Positions 18,506 to 27,570 of a stretch of 64,000 nt of DNA are shown one piece after another. How positions within the stretch are numbered: the stretch's first letter is position 1; every line of letters begins with the position of its first letter. The DNA lies in the NCBI RefSeq assembly GCF_900090145.1, contig NZ_FMHI01000001.1:744001-808000 (forward strand), written 5' to 3'. The notes beneath the pieces were generated by a model. It did no database searches. It saw only the letters and a program-made list of their open reading frames with translations, and was not told where the DNA came from. This stretch comes from Streptomyces sp. WMMB 322 (GTDB lineage: Bacteria; Actinomycetota; Actinomycetes; Streptomycetales; Streptomycetaceae). The translations under genes were made by a program, and so were the position numbers.

Positions 18506-18887
18506 CTTTCTGGTCCGCCTCCCGCTGCTGGTGCTGGTGCTGGTCCCGGTGCTGGTGTGCTGTGCGTTCCGTGTGCGCCGTGCTGCGCCGTACTGTGCGG
18601 CCAGAGGCGTCAGTGAGACCGCGGCCGCGCCCGATCCATTCCCGCTACCGTCGGCCTGTGCCCCGCCGGATGGTGCTGAGGTGCATGAAGAGGCACCGTG
18701 GTTGGGTAGTCGGTGTGAGCGCTCGGTGCGCGTCCTGTGACGTGCGGGTTGAGCGCTCCTAACACTGTGTTGCCCCGTGGGGACCGCTCTGCAACCTTCG
18801 CAACGGGCCTCCGGTGTGCGCGTGTTGCGCAATATCGTGACGGTAAGGGCACGCAACGACGCTGCCCACGGACGCGCGGAGACCACG
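18506..18887. promoter_or_regulatory. Divergent promoter region between SGNH hydrolase and cystathionine beta-synthase
   Basis: 382 bases. It includes a GCTGGT-type run near 18527-18558 close to the hydrolase start and a perfect TTGCGCAA palindrome at 18825-18832, 56 bases before the beta-synthase start. The palindrome is an operator candidate. No riboswitch was recognised. Confidence 0.35.
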
Positions 18888-20279
18888 TTGCAGTATCACG
18901 AGTCCATGATCGACCTTGTCGGCAACACCCCGCTGATCAAGCTGAACAGTGTCACGGAGGGTATCCGGGCCACGGTTCTCGCGAAGGTCGAATATTTCAA
19001 CCCCGGCGGTTCCGTGAAGGACCGGATCGCGCTGCGGATGATCGAGGCGGCCGAGCAGTCCGGCGAACTCCGTCCGGGCGGCACCATCGTCGAACCCACC
19101 TCCGGCAACACCGGTGTCGGGCTCGCCATCGTCGCCCAGCAGAAGGGCTACCGCTGTCTGTTCGTCTGCCCCGACAAGGTGTCGACGGACAAGATCAATG
19201 TGCTGCGGGCGTACGGCGCCGAGGTCGTCGTCTGCCCGACGGCGGTCGACCCGGACCACCCCGACTCCTACTACAACGTCTCGGACCGTCTCGTGCGCGA
19301 GACCCCGGACGCCTGGAAGCCCGACCAGTACAGCAACCCGAACAACCCGCGATCGCACTACGAGTCGACCGGTCCGGAGCTGTGGCAGCAGACCGACGGG
19401 CGGATCACGCACTTCGTCACCGGCGTCGGCACCGGCGGCACCATCTCCGGAACGGGCCGCTATCTCAAGGACGTCAGCGAGGGCCGGGTGCGGGTCGTCG
19501 GCGCGGACCCCGAGGGTTCCGTCTACAGCGGCGGTTCGGGCCGTCCTTACCTGGTGGAGGGCGTCGGCGAGGACTTCTGGCCGGACGCGTACGACCGGGA
19601 CGTGGCTGACGAGATCGTCGCCGTCTCCGACAAGGACTCCTTCCAGATGACGCGCCGTCTGGCAAGGGAGGAGGGCCTGCTGGTGGGCGGCTCGTGCGGC
19701 ATGGCCGTGGTGGGCGCCCTGGAGGTGGCGAGGAAGCTCGGGCCGGACGACGTGGTCGTGGTGCTGCTGCCGGACGGCGGCAGGGGCTACCTCAGCAAGA
19801 TCTTCAACGACGAGTGGATGAACGACTACGGCTTCCTGGAGGAGGGCGAGGCCACCGACGTACGCGTCGGTGACGTGCTGCGCCACAAGGAGGGCCCGAT
19901 CCCCTCGCTCGTGCACATGCACCCCGAGGAGACGGTCGGCGAGGCCATCGAGGTGCTGCGCGAGTACGGCGTCTCGCAGATGCCGGTGGTCAAGCCGGGA
20001 GCCGGGCACCCGGACGTGATGGCGGCCGAGGTCGTCGGTTCCGTCGTCGAACGGGAGCTGCTGGACGCGCTGTTGGCACAGCGCGCCTCCCTCGGCGACC
20101 GTCTGGAGAAGCACATGAGCGAGCCCCTGCCGCACGTCGGCTCCGGCGAGCCGGTGACGGACCTGATGCCGGTTCTCGAAGGCGCCGACGCGGCAGTGGT
20201 GTTGGCGGCGGGCAAGCCGGTCGGTGTGGTCAGCAGGCAGGACTTGCTCGCCTATCTGGCGAGCGGCGCCAAGAAGTGA
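18888..20279 (+). CDS. cbs: Cystathionine beta-synthase
   Basis: 463 aa. Joins serine and homocysteine to cystathionine in reverse transsulfuration. The PLP fold-II core has the lysine in NPGGSVKDR (about 44) and the substrate loop EPTSGNTGVG. GVGTGGTISGTGRY binds the PLP phosphate. The C-terminal third is a pair of CBS domains (from about 340), as in the regulated enzymes. The start is taken as TTG 18888, giving (M)QYHESMIDLVGNTPL with GGAG upstream; this matches the usual start of the family, and ATG 18906 is the alternative. Monocistronic. Confidence 0.93.
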   Translation: MQYHESMIDLVGNTPLIKLNSVTEGIRATVLAKVEYFNPGGSVKDRIALRMIEAAEQSGELRPGGTIVEPTSGNTGVGLAIVAQQKGYRCLFVCPDKVSTDKINVLRAYGAEVVVCPTAVDPDHPDSYYNVSDRLVRETPDAWKPDQYSNPNNPRSHYESTGPELWQQTDGRITHFVTGVGTGGTISGTGRYLKDVSEGRVRVVGADPEGSVYSGGSGRPYLVEGVGEDFWPDAYDRDVADEIVAVSDKDSFQMTRRLAREEGLLVGGSCGMAVVGALEVARKLGPDDVVVVLLPDGGRGYLSKIFNDEWMNDYGFLEEGEATDVRVGDVLRHKEGPIPSLVHMHPEETVGEAIEVLREYGVSQMPVVKPGAGHPDVMAAEVVGSVVERELLDALLAQRASLGDRLEKHMSEPLPHVGSGEPVTDLMPVLEGADAAVVLAAGKPVGVVSRQDLLAYLASGAKK

Positions 20280-20757
20280 CGCGGACGGGGCCGTGAACAC
20301 CCCGAACTCCCCGCGCGCCCGGACTTTGTGGTGCCCGGGCGTTCGCGGCGCCGGGCGGTTCGCGAAGCGGCGAGAGAGTGTCACGGTCCCGAAACCTCCG
20401 GTTGACACACGCTCGGCACAGTGGTCCGTGTCGGCGTCGAAGAACTCCGGAGCGGCTCCCGGATCTGTGGACGCCGGGACGCGACCGGTCCTGACCGGCG
20501 CGCATCCCCGCGGGGGGCTGCCGTTCGTCCCGCCCCGGTGCTCGCACCGGGGTGCGGCGGCCTCCCGCTGCGGGGCTCTGCTTCTTCCTCACGGCCCGCG
20601 GCGGGCGTCTCGCCCAGGGCCCGGGTCCGGCTGCGGCGGGCGTCTCGCCCGGGGCTGCGGTCGGCGCCGGGGTTGCGGCCGGGGCCCGGCTGCCGGTTCC
20701 GTACGGGGGCGGCAGCGGCGGCGGCCCTGGTTCCGGTGCGGTCCTGGTTCCGGCCGC
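20280..20757. repeat. Convergent intergenic region with an 18-bp direct repeat
   Basis: 478 bases. GCGGCGGGCGTCTCGCCC occurs at 20598-20615 and again at 20633-20650. Each copy contains a small GGGCG/CGCCC hairpin, so together they may end transcription. No credible ORF. Confidence 0.45.
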
Positions 20758-21198
20758 TCAGTCCCAGTCGCTCTCCTGCCGGCGCTCCTCCTTGGTCCGC
20801 CGGAGGCCGAACCGGCTCCAGTCCCCCTGCGCCGCGTTGACGCCGACGATGCCGGCCCAGCACACGAGCAGGCCCGAGAGCCCCGTGTTGACGGCCGCGA
20901 TGGCCGAGAGCGGTACGGCCAGCACCAGCGAGGCGACCGCCAGGAGCCGCGTACCCATGCCCTCCGGATACGACGGCGAACCGCCGCCCGCCTGCGCCCG
21001 GGCACCCCCGCGGGCCACGACCATCTGCTGCTCCGCCATCCGGCGGCGCATCCGCTTGTCCACGACCGTCTCCAGCCGGTGGTCGAGCTTCTCGAGGAAA
21101 GAGGTGATGAGTTCGTCCTCGTACTCCTTGCCGAGTTCCCTGCGGGTCTGAAGAGTCGCGTCGAGTTCGCGCGTGAGCTCGGGGTCGCGGGCGTCCAT
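20758..21198 (-). CDS. Small membrane protein with N-terminal coiled coil
   Basis: 146 aa from ATG 21198 (MDARDPELTRE). Residues 1-60 are charged and helical (ELDATLQTRRELGKEYEDEL, FLEKLDHRLETVVDKRMRRR). Two adjacent hydrophobic segments follow (about 85-130), then a charged tail. The plan resembles bacterial integral membrane proteins of unknown function found across actinomycetes. No partner is evident. Confidence 0.75.
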   Translation of the reverse strand: MDARDPELTRELDATLQTRRELGKEYEDELITSFLEKLDHRLETVVDKRMRRRMAEQQMVVARGGARAQAGGGSPSYPEGMGTRLLAVASLVLAVPLSAIAAVNTGLSGLLVCWAGIVGVNAAQGDWSRFGLRRTKEERRQESDWD

Positions 21199-21662
21199 GC
21201 GCAGCACGCTACGCGCGCGCTCCGCCCGGGGCAGTGGTGCCAGCCCCCGTATCCGCGGGCGGCCTGCCCCCACCTTCGCCGGTGGCGGCGGCAGTTCCCG
21301 GAGTCCGGCCGGTCCGGGGAAGTGCGGCCCGGGGACCGCGCGGCCCGGGGGAAAGCTGTCCTGCCGAGTGGGGGGTGCCGTTCCGGCGTCCACGAGCCCG
21401 CCGATGCGGGCGGCGCGTGCCCGCTGCGGGAGCACGGCCTGAACGCGGAAGCCGCTGACGACCGGTGACCGGCGGCATGAAGCACCCGTAGGTGTTCTGA
21501 GGCGGCGGTGGCGGCCTCGATGCTGATCCACCGGATCGCGCTTGCCCGACTGCATATAGTCATGCACAGTCGTTCTGTAGTGAATAGACGTCGAGGGCCG
21601 GGCTGTCGCCGGACAGGCCCCAGGTGTGGGACTCCGGTGGGCGCGAACAGCGGGAGGACGGG
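21199..21662 (+). promoter_or_regulatory. Region upstream of the RpiR gene with promoter and operator
   Basis: 464 bases between divergent genes. Most of it is featureless GC-rich DNA. Near the right end lie a TATAGT -10-like hexamer (21555-21560) and the operator described at 21561-21586. Confidence 0.45.
21561..21586 (+). promoter_or_regulatory. Putative RpiR operator (autoregulation)
   Basis: CATGCAC (21561-21567), 12 bases, GTGAATA (21580-21586). Spacing and half-sites match the operator in front of hutU, and an 11-base string AGTGAATAGAC (21579-21589) recurs there exactly, in reverse complement. Confidence 0.55.
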
Positions 21663-22523
21663 ATGAGCAGCGCGAGCGCGCGGCTGCTGAAGCTCTTCGA
21701 GGGGCACAGGCTCACGCCGACCCAGCGCCGGATCGCACACTGCATGGTCCGCCAGGCCGGTGACGCACCCTTCCTCTCCAGCGTCGAACTCGCCGAACTG
21801 GCAGGGGTGAGCCAGCCCTCCGTCACCCGCTTCGCCGTGGCTCTCGGCTTCGACGGCTACCCAGCACTCCGCCGGCATCTGCGCGAACCGGCGCCCGGGA
21901 CGACGGGGGCGGGAGCGGCGGCAGGCACCCGGGACGCCGAAACCGACCCGTACAACGCCTACCAGCAGGCCGTGCACGCCGAGATCGACAATCTGCGTCA
22001 CCTCGCGGCCCTGCTCGCCGACCCCGCTCCCGTGGAGCGCGCGGGCCGGATGCTCGCCGCGAGCCCCACGCTGCCGGTGCTCGGCCTGCGTGCCGCCTCG
22101 GCCCAGGCACGCGGCTTCGCCTACTTCGCCTCCAAGGTCCATCCCGACGTGCGGCTGCTGGACGAGGGCGGAAGCATGCTGTCCGACCGCATCGACGGGT
22201 GCCTACGGGCCGGGGCGGACGTGCTGCTGTGCTTCGCGCTGCCGCGCCACCCGAAGGAGGCGGCCGAGGCACTCGACCACGCCCGCGGCACGGGCCTGCG
22301 GATCGTCACCGTCGCCGACAGCGCCTTCGCGCCCGTCGCACACCCCGAGGACCTGCTGCTTCCCGCCGCGGTCGGCACAGGACTCGTCTTCGACACCGCG
22401 TGCGCACCCATGCTGCTCGGGCGGGTGCTGCTGGAGGCGATGTGCGACGGGCTGCCGGACGCCCAGTCCAGGCTGGAGGACTTCGACGCGAGGGCCGCGG
22501 AGCGCGGACTGTTCCTGGAATGA
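21663..22523 (+). CDS. MurR/RpiR-family regulator, likely controls the hut genes
   Basis: 286 aa from ATG 21663, with a GGGAGG site. The N-terminal RpiR helix-turn-helix (about 1-75; LAELAGVSQPSVTRFAVALGFDGYPALRRHL) is followed by a SIS sugar-isomerase-like domain (about 110-265), which binds a phosphosugar or another small ligand. In this copy the SIS part includes GLRAASAQARGFAYFASKV. Its promoter and the hutU promoter 7.6 kb away share a dyad operator, so I infer a histidine-utilisation regulator. Proof would need binding data. Confidence 0.88.
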   Translation: MSSASARLLKLFEGHRLTPTQRRIAHCMVRQAGDAPFLSSVELAELAGVSQPSVTRFAVALGFDGYPALRRHLREPAPGTTGAGAAAGTRDAETDPYNAYQQAVHAEIDNLRHLAALLADPAPVERAGRMLAASPTLPVLGLRAASAQARGFAYFASKVHPDVRLLDEGGSMLSDRIDGCLRAGADVLLCFALPRHPKEAAEALDHARGTGLRIVTVADSAFAPVAHPEDLLLPAAVGTGLVFDTACAPMLLGRVLLEAMCDGLPDAQSRLEDFDARAAERGLFLE

Positions 22524-22582
22524 ACGCTCCCCGTTCCCGGAGCGGGGGCGAGACGGAAGCAGGACGAGGCGGCTGACAGACG

Positions 22583-23242
22583 CTACGCGGGTTCCGTGCG
22601 GCCCTCCGTGCCGCCCGTTTCCTCGCCCCGCCTCGTCCGGTACGGGTCACGGCCGAGGAAGGCCACGAGCCGGTCGCTCGGATCGGCCTCCGCCGGGACG
22701 GTGACCGGCGGGGCGAAGAGCGGATGGCGCGCCTCGGGTCCTGGCACCAACTGACGTGCCGTGCGGATCAGTTCGGTCGCCAGCGCCGCCGGAACGGGAC
22801 GCGGCAGCCCGATGGCCTGAGCGATGTCCCATCCGTGCACGGCGATCTCGAGCGCTCCCGTACGGGCGAGGGCTGCTGCCGTCAGCGGCAGGTCGTCGAC
22901 GGCCACGAGCCGCCGGGCCGGGGTCCGCGAGCCGGCCCAGGCGCCCATCAGCCGCGACGCCGCGGCCCGGAAGGCCGCAGCCGGGTCGCGCGGGCCGCGC
23001 CTGTCGCTCTCACTGCCCCCGGCCGCTGCGGGGGGCTCCAGGGCGACGTGTCCGTCCTCGATCCCCTCGCACAGTGCGGCGAGCGAGTCGTTGGTGTGCC
23101 ACAGAAGCGCTCTCAGGTCCCAACGGCCGCACGGTGTCGCACGGTTGAGCGCCGGTGCCGTCACGGGCCGTACGGCGCACAGTGCGTATCCGAGCGCCCG
23201 CTCCAGCAATGCGGTGCCGGCGTCCCGTGTGCCGTCGTCCAT
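22583..23242 (-). CDS. DinB-like, TIGR03086-type metal-binding protein
   Basis: 219 aa from ATG 23242. A four-helix DinB/mycothiol-dependent maleylpyruvate-isomerase-like domain with the typical start TPCGRWDLRALLWHTND and the later metal histidine in LEIAVHGWDIAQAIG. TIGR03086 proteins are widespread in actinomycetes and may be thiol-dependent enzymes; the reaction is unknown. It lies 85 bases from the stop of the downstream-strand permease gene and is likely separately transcribed. Confidence 0.85.
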   Translation of the reverse strand: MDDGTRDAGTALLERALGYALCAVRPVTAPALNRATPCGRWDLRALLWHTNDSLAALCEGIEDGHVALEPPAAAGGSESDRRGPRDPAAAFRAAASRLMGAWAGSRTPARRLVAVDDLPLTAAALARTGALEIAVHGWDIAQAIGLPRPVPAALATELIRTARQLVPGPEARHPLFAPPVTVPAEADPSDRLVAFLGRDPYRTRRGEETGGTEGRTEPA

Positions 23243-23327
23243 CGCCCGACCGCCTGCCCTCTCGGTTTCCGCCCGCCGGCCGGTGGGCCCGGCCGTCCCC
23301 TGTACGGACCGGCACAGGGACGCGAAC

Positions 23328-24707
23328 TCATCGGCGCCGCACGGCGATTCCGAGAGCCGCCCTGTTCACGGCCCACAGCGCGATGCCGAGCGCGACGAGG
23401 ACCGCCGCGCGCACGTACACGTCCGCGGCACGGTCGGCGAGCGGGCCGGCCAGCAGGATCGCGGAGGCCGCGCCCAGGACGGGCAGCACCGTGGGCGCGC
23501 GGAAGTGGCGGTGCTCCACCCGCTCCTTGCGCAGCACCAGGACGGCGATGTTGACGACCGCGAAGACGCACAGCAGCAGGAACGACGTGGTGTCGCCGAG
23601 CCCTTCGATCTCGCCCGTGGAGACGAGCACCACGGCGAGCAGGGTGACGAAGACGATGCCGGTGACCGGGGTGCGCCGGCCGGGCAGCACCCGCCCCATG
23701 ACGGAGGGAAGGATGCCCTCGTTGGCCATGCCGTAGCACAGACGCGAGGCCATCATGATGTTGATCAGCGCGGAGTTGCTGACGGCGAAGAGGGCGATGA
23801 CGGCGAAGAGTTCGGGCGGGAAGCTCACCCCGCCCGCCTTGACCACCTCCAGCAGCGGACCGCTGGACTTCTCCAGTACCCGGAAGTCGACCAGCAGCGA
23901 CGAGATGAGCGCCACCAGCACGTAGATGGTGCCGGTTACGGCGACACCGATGAACAGGGCCCGCGGGAAGGTCCGGCCGGGCTCGACGGTCTCCTCCGCC
24001 ATGTTGACCGAGTCCTCGAAGCCGACGAACGCGAAGAATCCCAGGGCGGTCGCGCCCATCACGCCCGTCAGCACCGCGTACCCGGTGTCGCCCGTCGTGT
24101 GGATCTCCCCGAGCCGGCCGGGGTCGCCCATGCCCGCGAGGACGGCGTAGACGCCGATCCCGATGACGATCATCAGCCCGCTCAGTTCGACCACTGTGAG
24201 CACGACGTTGGTCTTCACCGACTCCGAGACGCCGCGCAGGGTGAGCGCCGCCAGTGCGAGGACGAAGAGGACCGCGACGAGCGTGGAGGGGGCTTCCACC
24301 AGTTCCGTCAGATAGTCGCCCGCGAACGCGAGGGCCGCGGCGCTCGCCGAGGACAGGCCCGAGCACATGACCATGAACGCGACGATGAAGGTCAGGAAGG
24401 GCATCTTGAACGCCCGCTGGGTGTACAGCGCCGCACCGGCGGCCCGCGGGTACTTGCCGACGAGTTCCGCGTAGGAGGCCGCCGTCAGCAGTGCCACCGC
24501 GAACCCGATCACGAACGGCAGCCACAGGGCCCCGCCGACCTTCCCCGCCACCTTCCCCGTGGTGGCGTAGATCCCCGTGCCGAGGATGTCGCCGATGACG
24601 AAGAAGACCAGCAACTTGGGCCCGATGGCCCGGACGAGAGGTGTCCCGTCGGCGGGCGCGCTCTGGGCGGGTGATTCTGCTTCAGGGGCTTCGCGAGACT
24701 CCGGCAT
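23328..24707 (-). CDS. APC-family amino acid permease
   Basis: 459 aa with 12 to 13 hydrophobic segments. The family hallmark is the first helix KLLVFFVIGDILGTGIYATTG, with its Gly-rich break. AAGAALYTQRAF and FVGFEDSVNMAEE are also APC-type. The start is ATG 24707 (MPESREAPE); the ribosome site is weak. It probably imports or exchanges an amino acid. It is divergent from a homocysteine methyltransferase gene across 185 bases, so a sulfur amino acid is a reasonable guess. Confidence 0.9.
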   Translation of the reverse strand: MPESREAPEAESPAQSAPADGTPLVRAIGPKLLVFFVIGDILGTGIYATTGKVAGKVGGALWLPFVIGFAVALLTAASYAELVGKYPRAAGAALYTQRAFKMPFLTFIVAFMVMCSGLSSASAAALAFAGDYLTELVEAPSTLVAVLFVLALAALTLRGVSESVKTNVVLTVVELSGLMIVIGIGVYAVLAGMGDPGRLGEIHTTGDTGYAVLTGVMGATALGFFAFVGFEDSVNMAEETVEPGRTFPRALFIGVAVTGTIYVLVALISSLLVDFRVLEKSSGPLLEVVKAGGVSFPPELFAVIALFAVSNSALINIMMASRLCYGMANEGILPSVMGRVLPGRRTPVTGIVFVTLLAVVLVSTGEIEGLGDTTSFLLLCVFAVVNIAVLVLRKERVEHRHFRAPTVLPVLGAASAILLAGPLADRAADVYVRAAVLVALGIALWAVNRAALGIAVRRR

Positions 24708-24892
24708 GAGCTGAAGGTTCCCACGGCCCGCGCCCGCCAAAGCTCCCGTCGGCCGGGCACGTTCATGCGGTTCTTGCGACCGTGCGGCCGCCCGTCCCGG
24801 CGGCTTCGTCCTTCCGGACAGCGGAACACATGGTTGAGGAATGGACCACTCCGGAGCAGGGTGAGTCCCCCGACCTGGAGAAGGGACACCCC
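24708..24892. promoter_or_regulatory. Divergent promoter region, permease and methyltransferase
   Basis: 185 bases. I looked for a SAM or cobalamin riboswitch core and did not find one. No strong dyad was seen. Confidence 0.3.
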
Positions 24893-26053
24893 ATGACGTC
24901 AGAGCCGACGAAGCCCACCACCACCGGGGCGCGCACGCTTCCGCCCTTCCGCGCCGACCACGTGGGGAGCCTGCTGCGCCCGGCGGCACTCAAACGTGCC
25001 CGGGAGGACCACGCAGCGGGGCGCATCGACGCAGCCGGGCTGAAGGCGGCCGAGGACGAGGCCGTACGCGACGTCGTCGCACTTCAGCGCGAAGCCGGAC
25101 TGCGGGGCGCCACGGACGGAGAGTTCCGGCGGCAGTCCTGGCACATGGACTTCATCTACTCGCTCGGCGGCATCAACAAGGTCGAGGACGAGAACCTCCG
25201 GGTGCAGTTCCACAACGCGGACGGCGACATCGAGTTCGCACCGCCCTCCGCCCATGTGGACAGCAAGCTGCACCTGGAGTCGACGATCTTCGCCGACGCC
25301 TTCGCGTTCCTGCGGGACACCGTCTCCGAGGGCGTGACGCCGAAGCTGACCATCCCTTCGCCGAGCATGGTCCACTACCGGGGCGGACGCGCCTCGATCG
25401 ACGAGGCCGTCTACCCGGACATGGAGTCCTTCTGGACGGACCTGACCGACGCCTACGCGGCCCAGGTGCGCGGCGTCCACGAGTTGGGCTGCCGCTACCT
25501 CCAGCTCGACGACACCAGCCTCGCGTACCTCAACGACCCGGAGCAGCGCCGTCACGTCGCGGAGATCGGCGGGGACCCCGAGCACCAGCACGAGACGTAC
25601 ATCGCCAACATCAACCGGGCTCTCGCGGACCGCCCCGGCGACCTGCGCGTCACGACGCACATGTGCCGGGGCAACTTCGCCTCGTCCTGGGTGGCCACGG
25701 GCGGCTACGACTTCGTCGCCGAGGCGCTCTTCGGCGGTCTCGAAGTCGACGGCTTCTTCCTGGAGTTCGACGACGAACGCTCCGGCGGCTTCGAACCGCT
25801 GCGCTTCGTGCCGAAGGGCAAGCAGGTCGTGCTCGGCCTCGTCACCAGCAAGCGGCCGGAGCTGGAGAGCAAGGACATGCTCAAGCGCCGCATCGAGGAG
25901 GCGTCCCGCTACGTCGACATCGATCAGCTCAGCCTGTCCCCGCAGTGCGGCTTCTCCTCGACGCTGGAGGGCAACAACCTCACGATCGACGACCAGAAGG
26001 CCAAGCTCGCCCTGATCGTGGAGACCGCCGAGGAGGTCTGGGGCGGGGCGTGA
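24893..26053 (+). CDS. Single-module MetE-like (YxjG type) homocysteine methyltransferase
   Basis: 386 aa from ATG 24893 (MTSEPTKPT), with AAGGGA upstream. It matches only the C-terminal catalytic half of cobalamin-independent methionine synthase (MetE is about 750 aa), as in YxjG/YxjH of Bacillus. Zinc and substrate residues are seen in FRADHVGSLLRP, the QLDD segment, THMCRGN (His/Cys) and SLSPQCGFSS (Cys). Without the N-terminal folate domain the methyl donor is uncertain: methylfolate, methylcobalamin or a methylated thiol. It is divergent from an amino acid permease. Confidence 0.88.
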   Translation: MTSEPTKPTTTGARTLPPFRADHVGSLLRPAALKRAREDHAAGRIDAAGLKAAEDEAVRDVVALQREAGLRGATDGEFRRQSWHMDFIYSLGGINKVEDENLRVQFHNADGDIEFAPPSAHVDSKLHLESTIFADAFAFLRDTVSEGVTPKLTIPSPSMVHYRGGRASIDEAVYPDMESFWTDLTDAYAAQVRGVHELGCRYLQLDDTSLAYLNDPEQRRHVAEIGGDPEHQHETYIANINRALADRPGDLRVTTHMCRGNFASSWVATGGYDFVAEALFGGLEVDGFFLEFDDERSGGFEPLRFVPKGKQVVLGLVTSKRPELESKDMLKRRIEEASRYVDIDQLSLSPQCGFSSTLEGNNLTIDDQKAKLALIVETAEEVWGGA

Positions 26054-26228
26054 TGCCCGAAGGGCGGTGATCCTCGGGTGAGTTGCCGGGACGGCCGGGC
26101 GCGCAGGCGCCCGGCCGTCCCGGTCGCGTGGGCGGGCCGGGGCTCGCACCGGCGCCCCGCGCACCGCGCTTCATCCGGTGCCGGCACCGGTGCCGGCACC
26201 GGCCAACAGGGGCCGCCGCCCGCCCCGT

Positions 26229-26432
26229 TCAGCATTCGGCCCGTGCCCTGGCGTGCTGCTCCGCCGGCTTTCCCCTGGTCATGATCCTGAGAGTGCCGGC
26301 GGTGAGGAGCCTGGCCTGGACGGAGCCGCAGGCGCAGCGCGTCCAGACGAGGACTCCCTCACCTGTGGGGTGCTGCGAGAGATCCCGGACGGGCTGGTCG
26401 TCGGGCCATCCGCAGTACGGGCAGTGGGACAC
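26229..26432 (-). CDS. Small zinc-ribbon protein
   Basis: 67 aa from GTG 26432, chosen because GAGGAGG lies exactly 7 bases upstream; the longer frame lacks support. CPYCGW near the start and RCACGS near 36-40 give two Cys pairs for one zinc. The C-terminal third is basic. Similar tiny zinc ribbons occur in actinomycetes without assigned function. It is divergent from the LysR gene across 124 bases and is a candidate target of that regulator. Confidence 0.75.
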   Translation of the reverse strand: MSHCPYCGWPDDQPVRDLSQHPTGEGVLVWTRCACGSVQARLLTAGTLRIMTRGKPAEQHARARAEC

Positions 26433-26537
26433 GCGTGAACCTCCTCGCTCGCCGTGGCCACCGGGGGGAACCGGAGGCCCTTCACCCACCAGGCTGCCGC
26501 GACGGATCATGCAGGTCCAGGTTCGATTTCTTCACTG

Positions 26538-26554
26538 AACCGTGTAGAACGGTT
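26538..26554 (+). promoter_or_regulatory. Perfect dyad at the LysR start codon
   Basis: AACCGT (26538-26543), 5 bases, ACGGTT (26549-26554), ending two bases before the ATG at 26557. It fits an autoregulatory LysR-type site. It also leaves no room for a standard ribosome site, so the mRNA may be leaderless. Confidence 0.5.
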
Positions 26555-26556
26555 AC

Positions 26557-27483
26557 ATGATTGATCTGCGTCGTCTCACAGTGCTCCGCGCGATCGAGCA
26601 GTACGGCACGGTGACGGCCGCCGCCGGGGCCGTGCATCTGACGCCGTCCGCCGTCTCGCAGCAAGTACGCCAGCTCGGAAGGGAGTTGGGCGTACCGCTG
26701 CTCGAACCCCAGGGCCGGCGGGTGAGGTTGACGGAGGCGGCACACGCCCTCCTGCGCCACGCCGACTCCATCGAGGAGCTCTGGCAGCGCACCGAGGCCG
26801 AGCTGCACGCCACCGCGCTCGGCGAGCCGAGCGGAGTCCTGCGGGTGGCCGGGTTCCCCACGTCGGTCTCGGCGCTGCTCGCGCCCCTGGCCGTGCGGAT
26901 GCAGCGGGAGTGGCCGGGGGTGACGGTCAGGGTCAGGGAGGCCGAACCCCTCGACTGCTTCGACCTGTTGTTCTCCGGCGAGACCGACCTGGCGGTCGTC
27001 GAGGCGATGCCGGACAACCCTCCGCTCAACGACCGGCGCTTCGACCAGCGGCCCCTGCTGGAGGACCCGCTCGACCTGCTCACGGCCACCGGTCACGAGC
27101 TGGCGGGGGAGCCGGGAACCGTCCTGGAGGACCTCTCCGGCGAGCCCTGGATCCTGGACATGCCCGGAAGCGGCTGCTCAGTACGCCAGTTGGTCCTCGC
27201 GGCCTGCCGCAGCGCGGGTTTCGCGCCCTCGGTCACGCACGAGGCGCGCGACTACAGCGTCGTCGCGACGCTCGTCGCGCACGGGCTGGGCGTCGCCCTC
27301 GTGCCGCACCTGGCGCTGCTGCCTCCCCATCTGGACGTCGTACGCACCCCGTTGACGGGCCGCTACGTGCCCGCCAGGCGCTTTCTGAGCGTCGTCCGGC
27401 GCGGCAGCGACGGCCACCCCACCATCGCCGCGGCCCTGGAGCTCCTGGGCGAACTCTCCGCGAAGCGGGGCCGGACGGACTGA
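26557..27483 (+). CDS. LysR-family transcriptional regulator
   Basis: 308 aa from ATG 26557. A winged HTH occupies residues 1-60 (LRRLTVLRAIEQYGTVTAAA, LTPSAVSQQVRQLGRELGVPLL). A linker helix and a periplasmic-binding-protein-like effector domain (about 90-300) follow. The start is fixed by the HTH position. Effector unknown. Likely targets are its own promoter and the divergent zinc-ribbon gene; the next gene downstream is convergent. Confidence 0.9.
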   Translation: MIDLRRLTVLRAIEQYGTVTAAAGAVHLTPSAVSQQVRQLGRELGVPLLEPQGRRVRLTEAAHALLRHADSIEELWQRTEAELHATALGEPSGVLRVAGFPTSVSALLAPLAVRMQREWPGVTVRVREAEPLDCFDLLFSGETDLAVVEAMPDNPPLNDRRFDQRPLLEDPLDLLTATGHELAGEPGTVLEDLSGEPWILDMPGSGCSVRQLVLAACRSAGFAPSVTHEARDYSVVATLVAHGLGVALVPHLALLPPHLDVVRTPLTGRYVPARRFLSVVRRGSDGHPTIAAALELLGELSAKRGRTD

Positions 27484-27570
27484 GCACCGCCCCGACGCCC
27501 CTACGGCGCAGGGGTGTTGGGGGAAGCCAGGGCACGGCGGCCGGGCACGGACCGGCTCCCGCGCCCGGGT

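Noticed and set aside
20589..22142. A 517-codon minus-strand frame
   Set aside because: It crosses the small membrane protein and the RpiR gene in another frame and has no recognisable domain.
24708..24892. A possible SAM or cobalamin riboswitch before the MetE-like gene
   Set aside because: I could not find the conserved core or a P1 stem next to a terminator. A covariance-model search would settle it.
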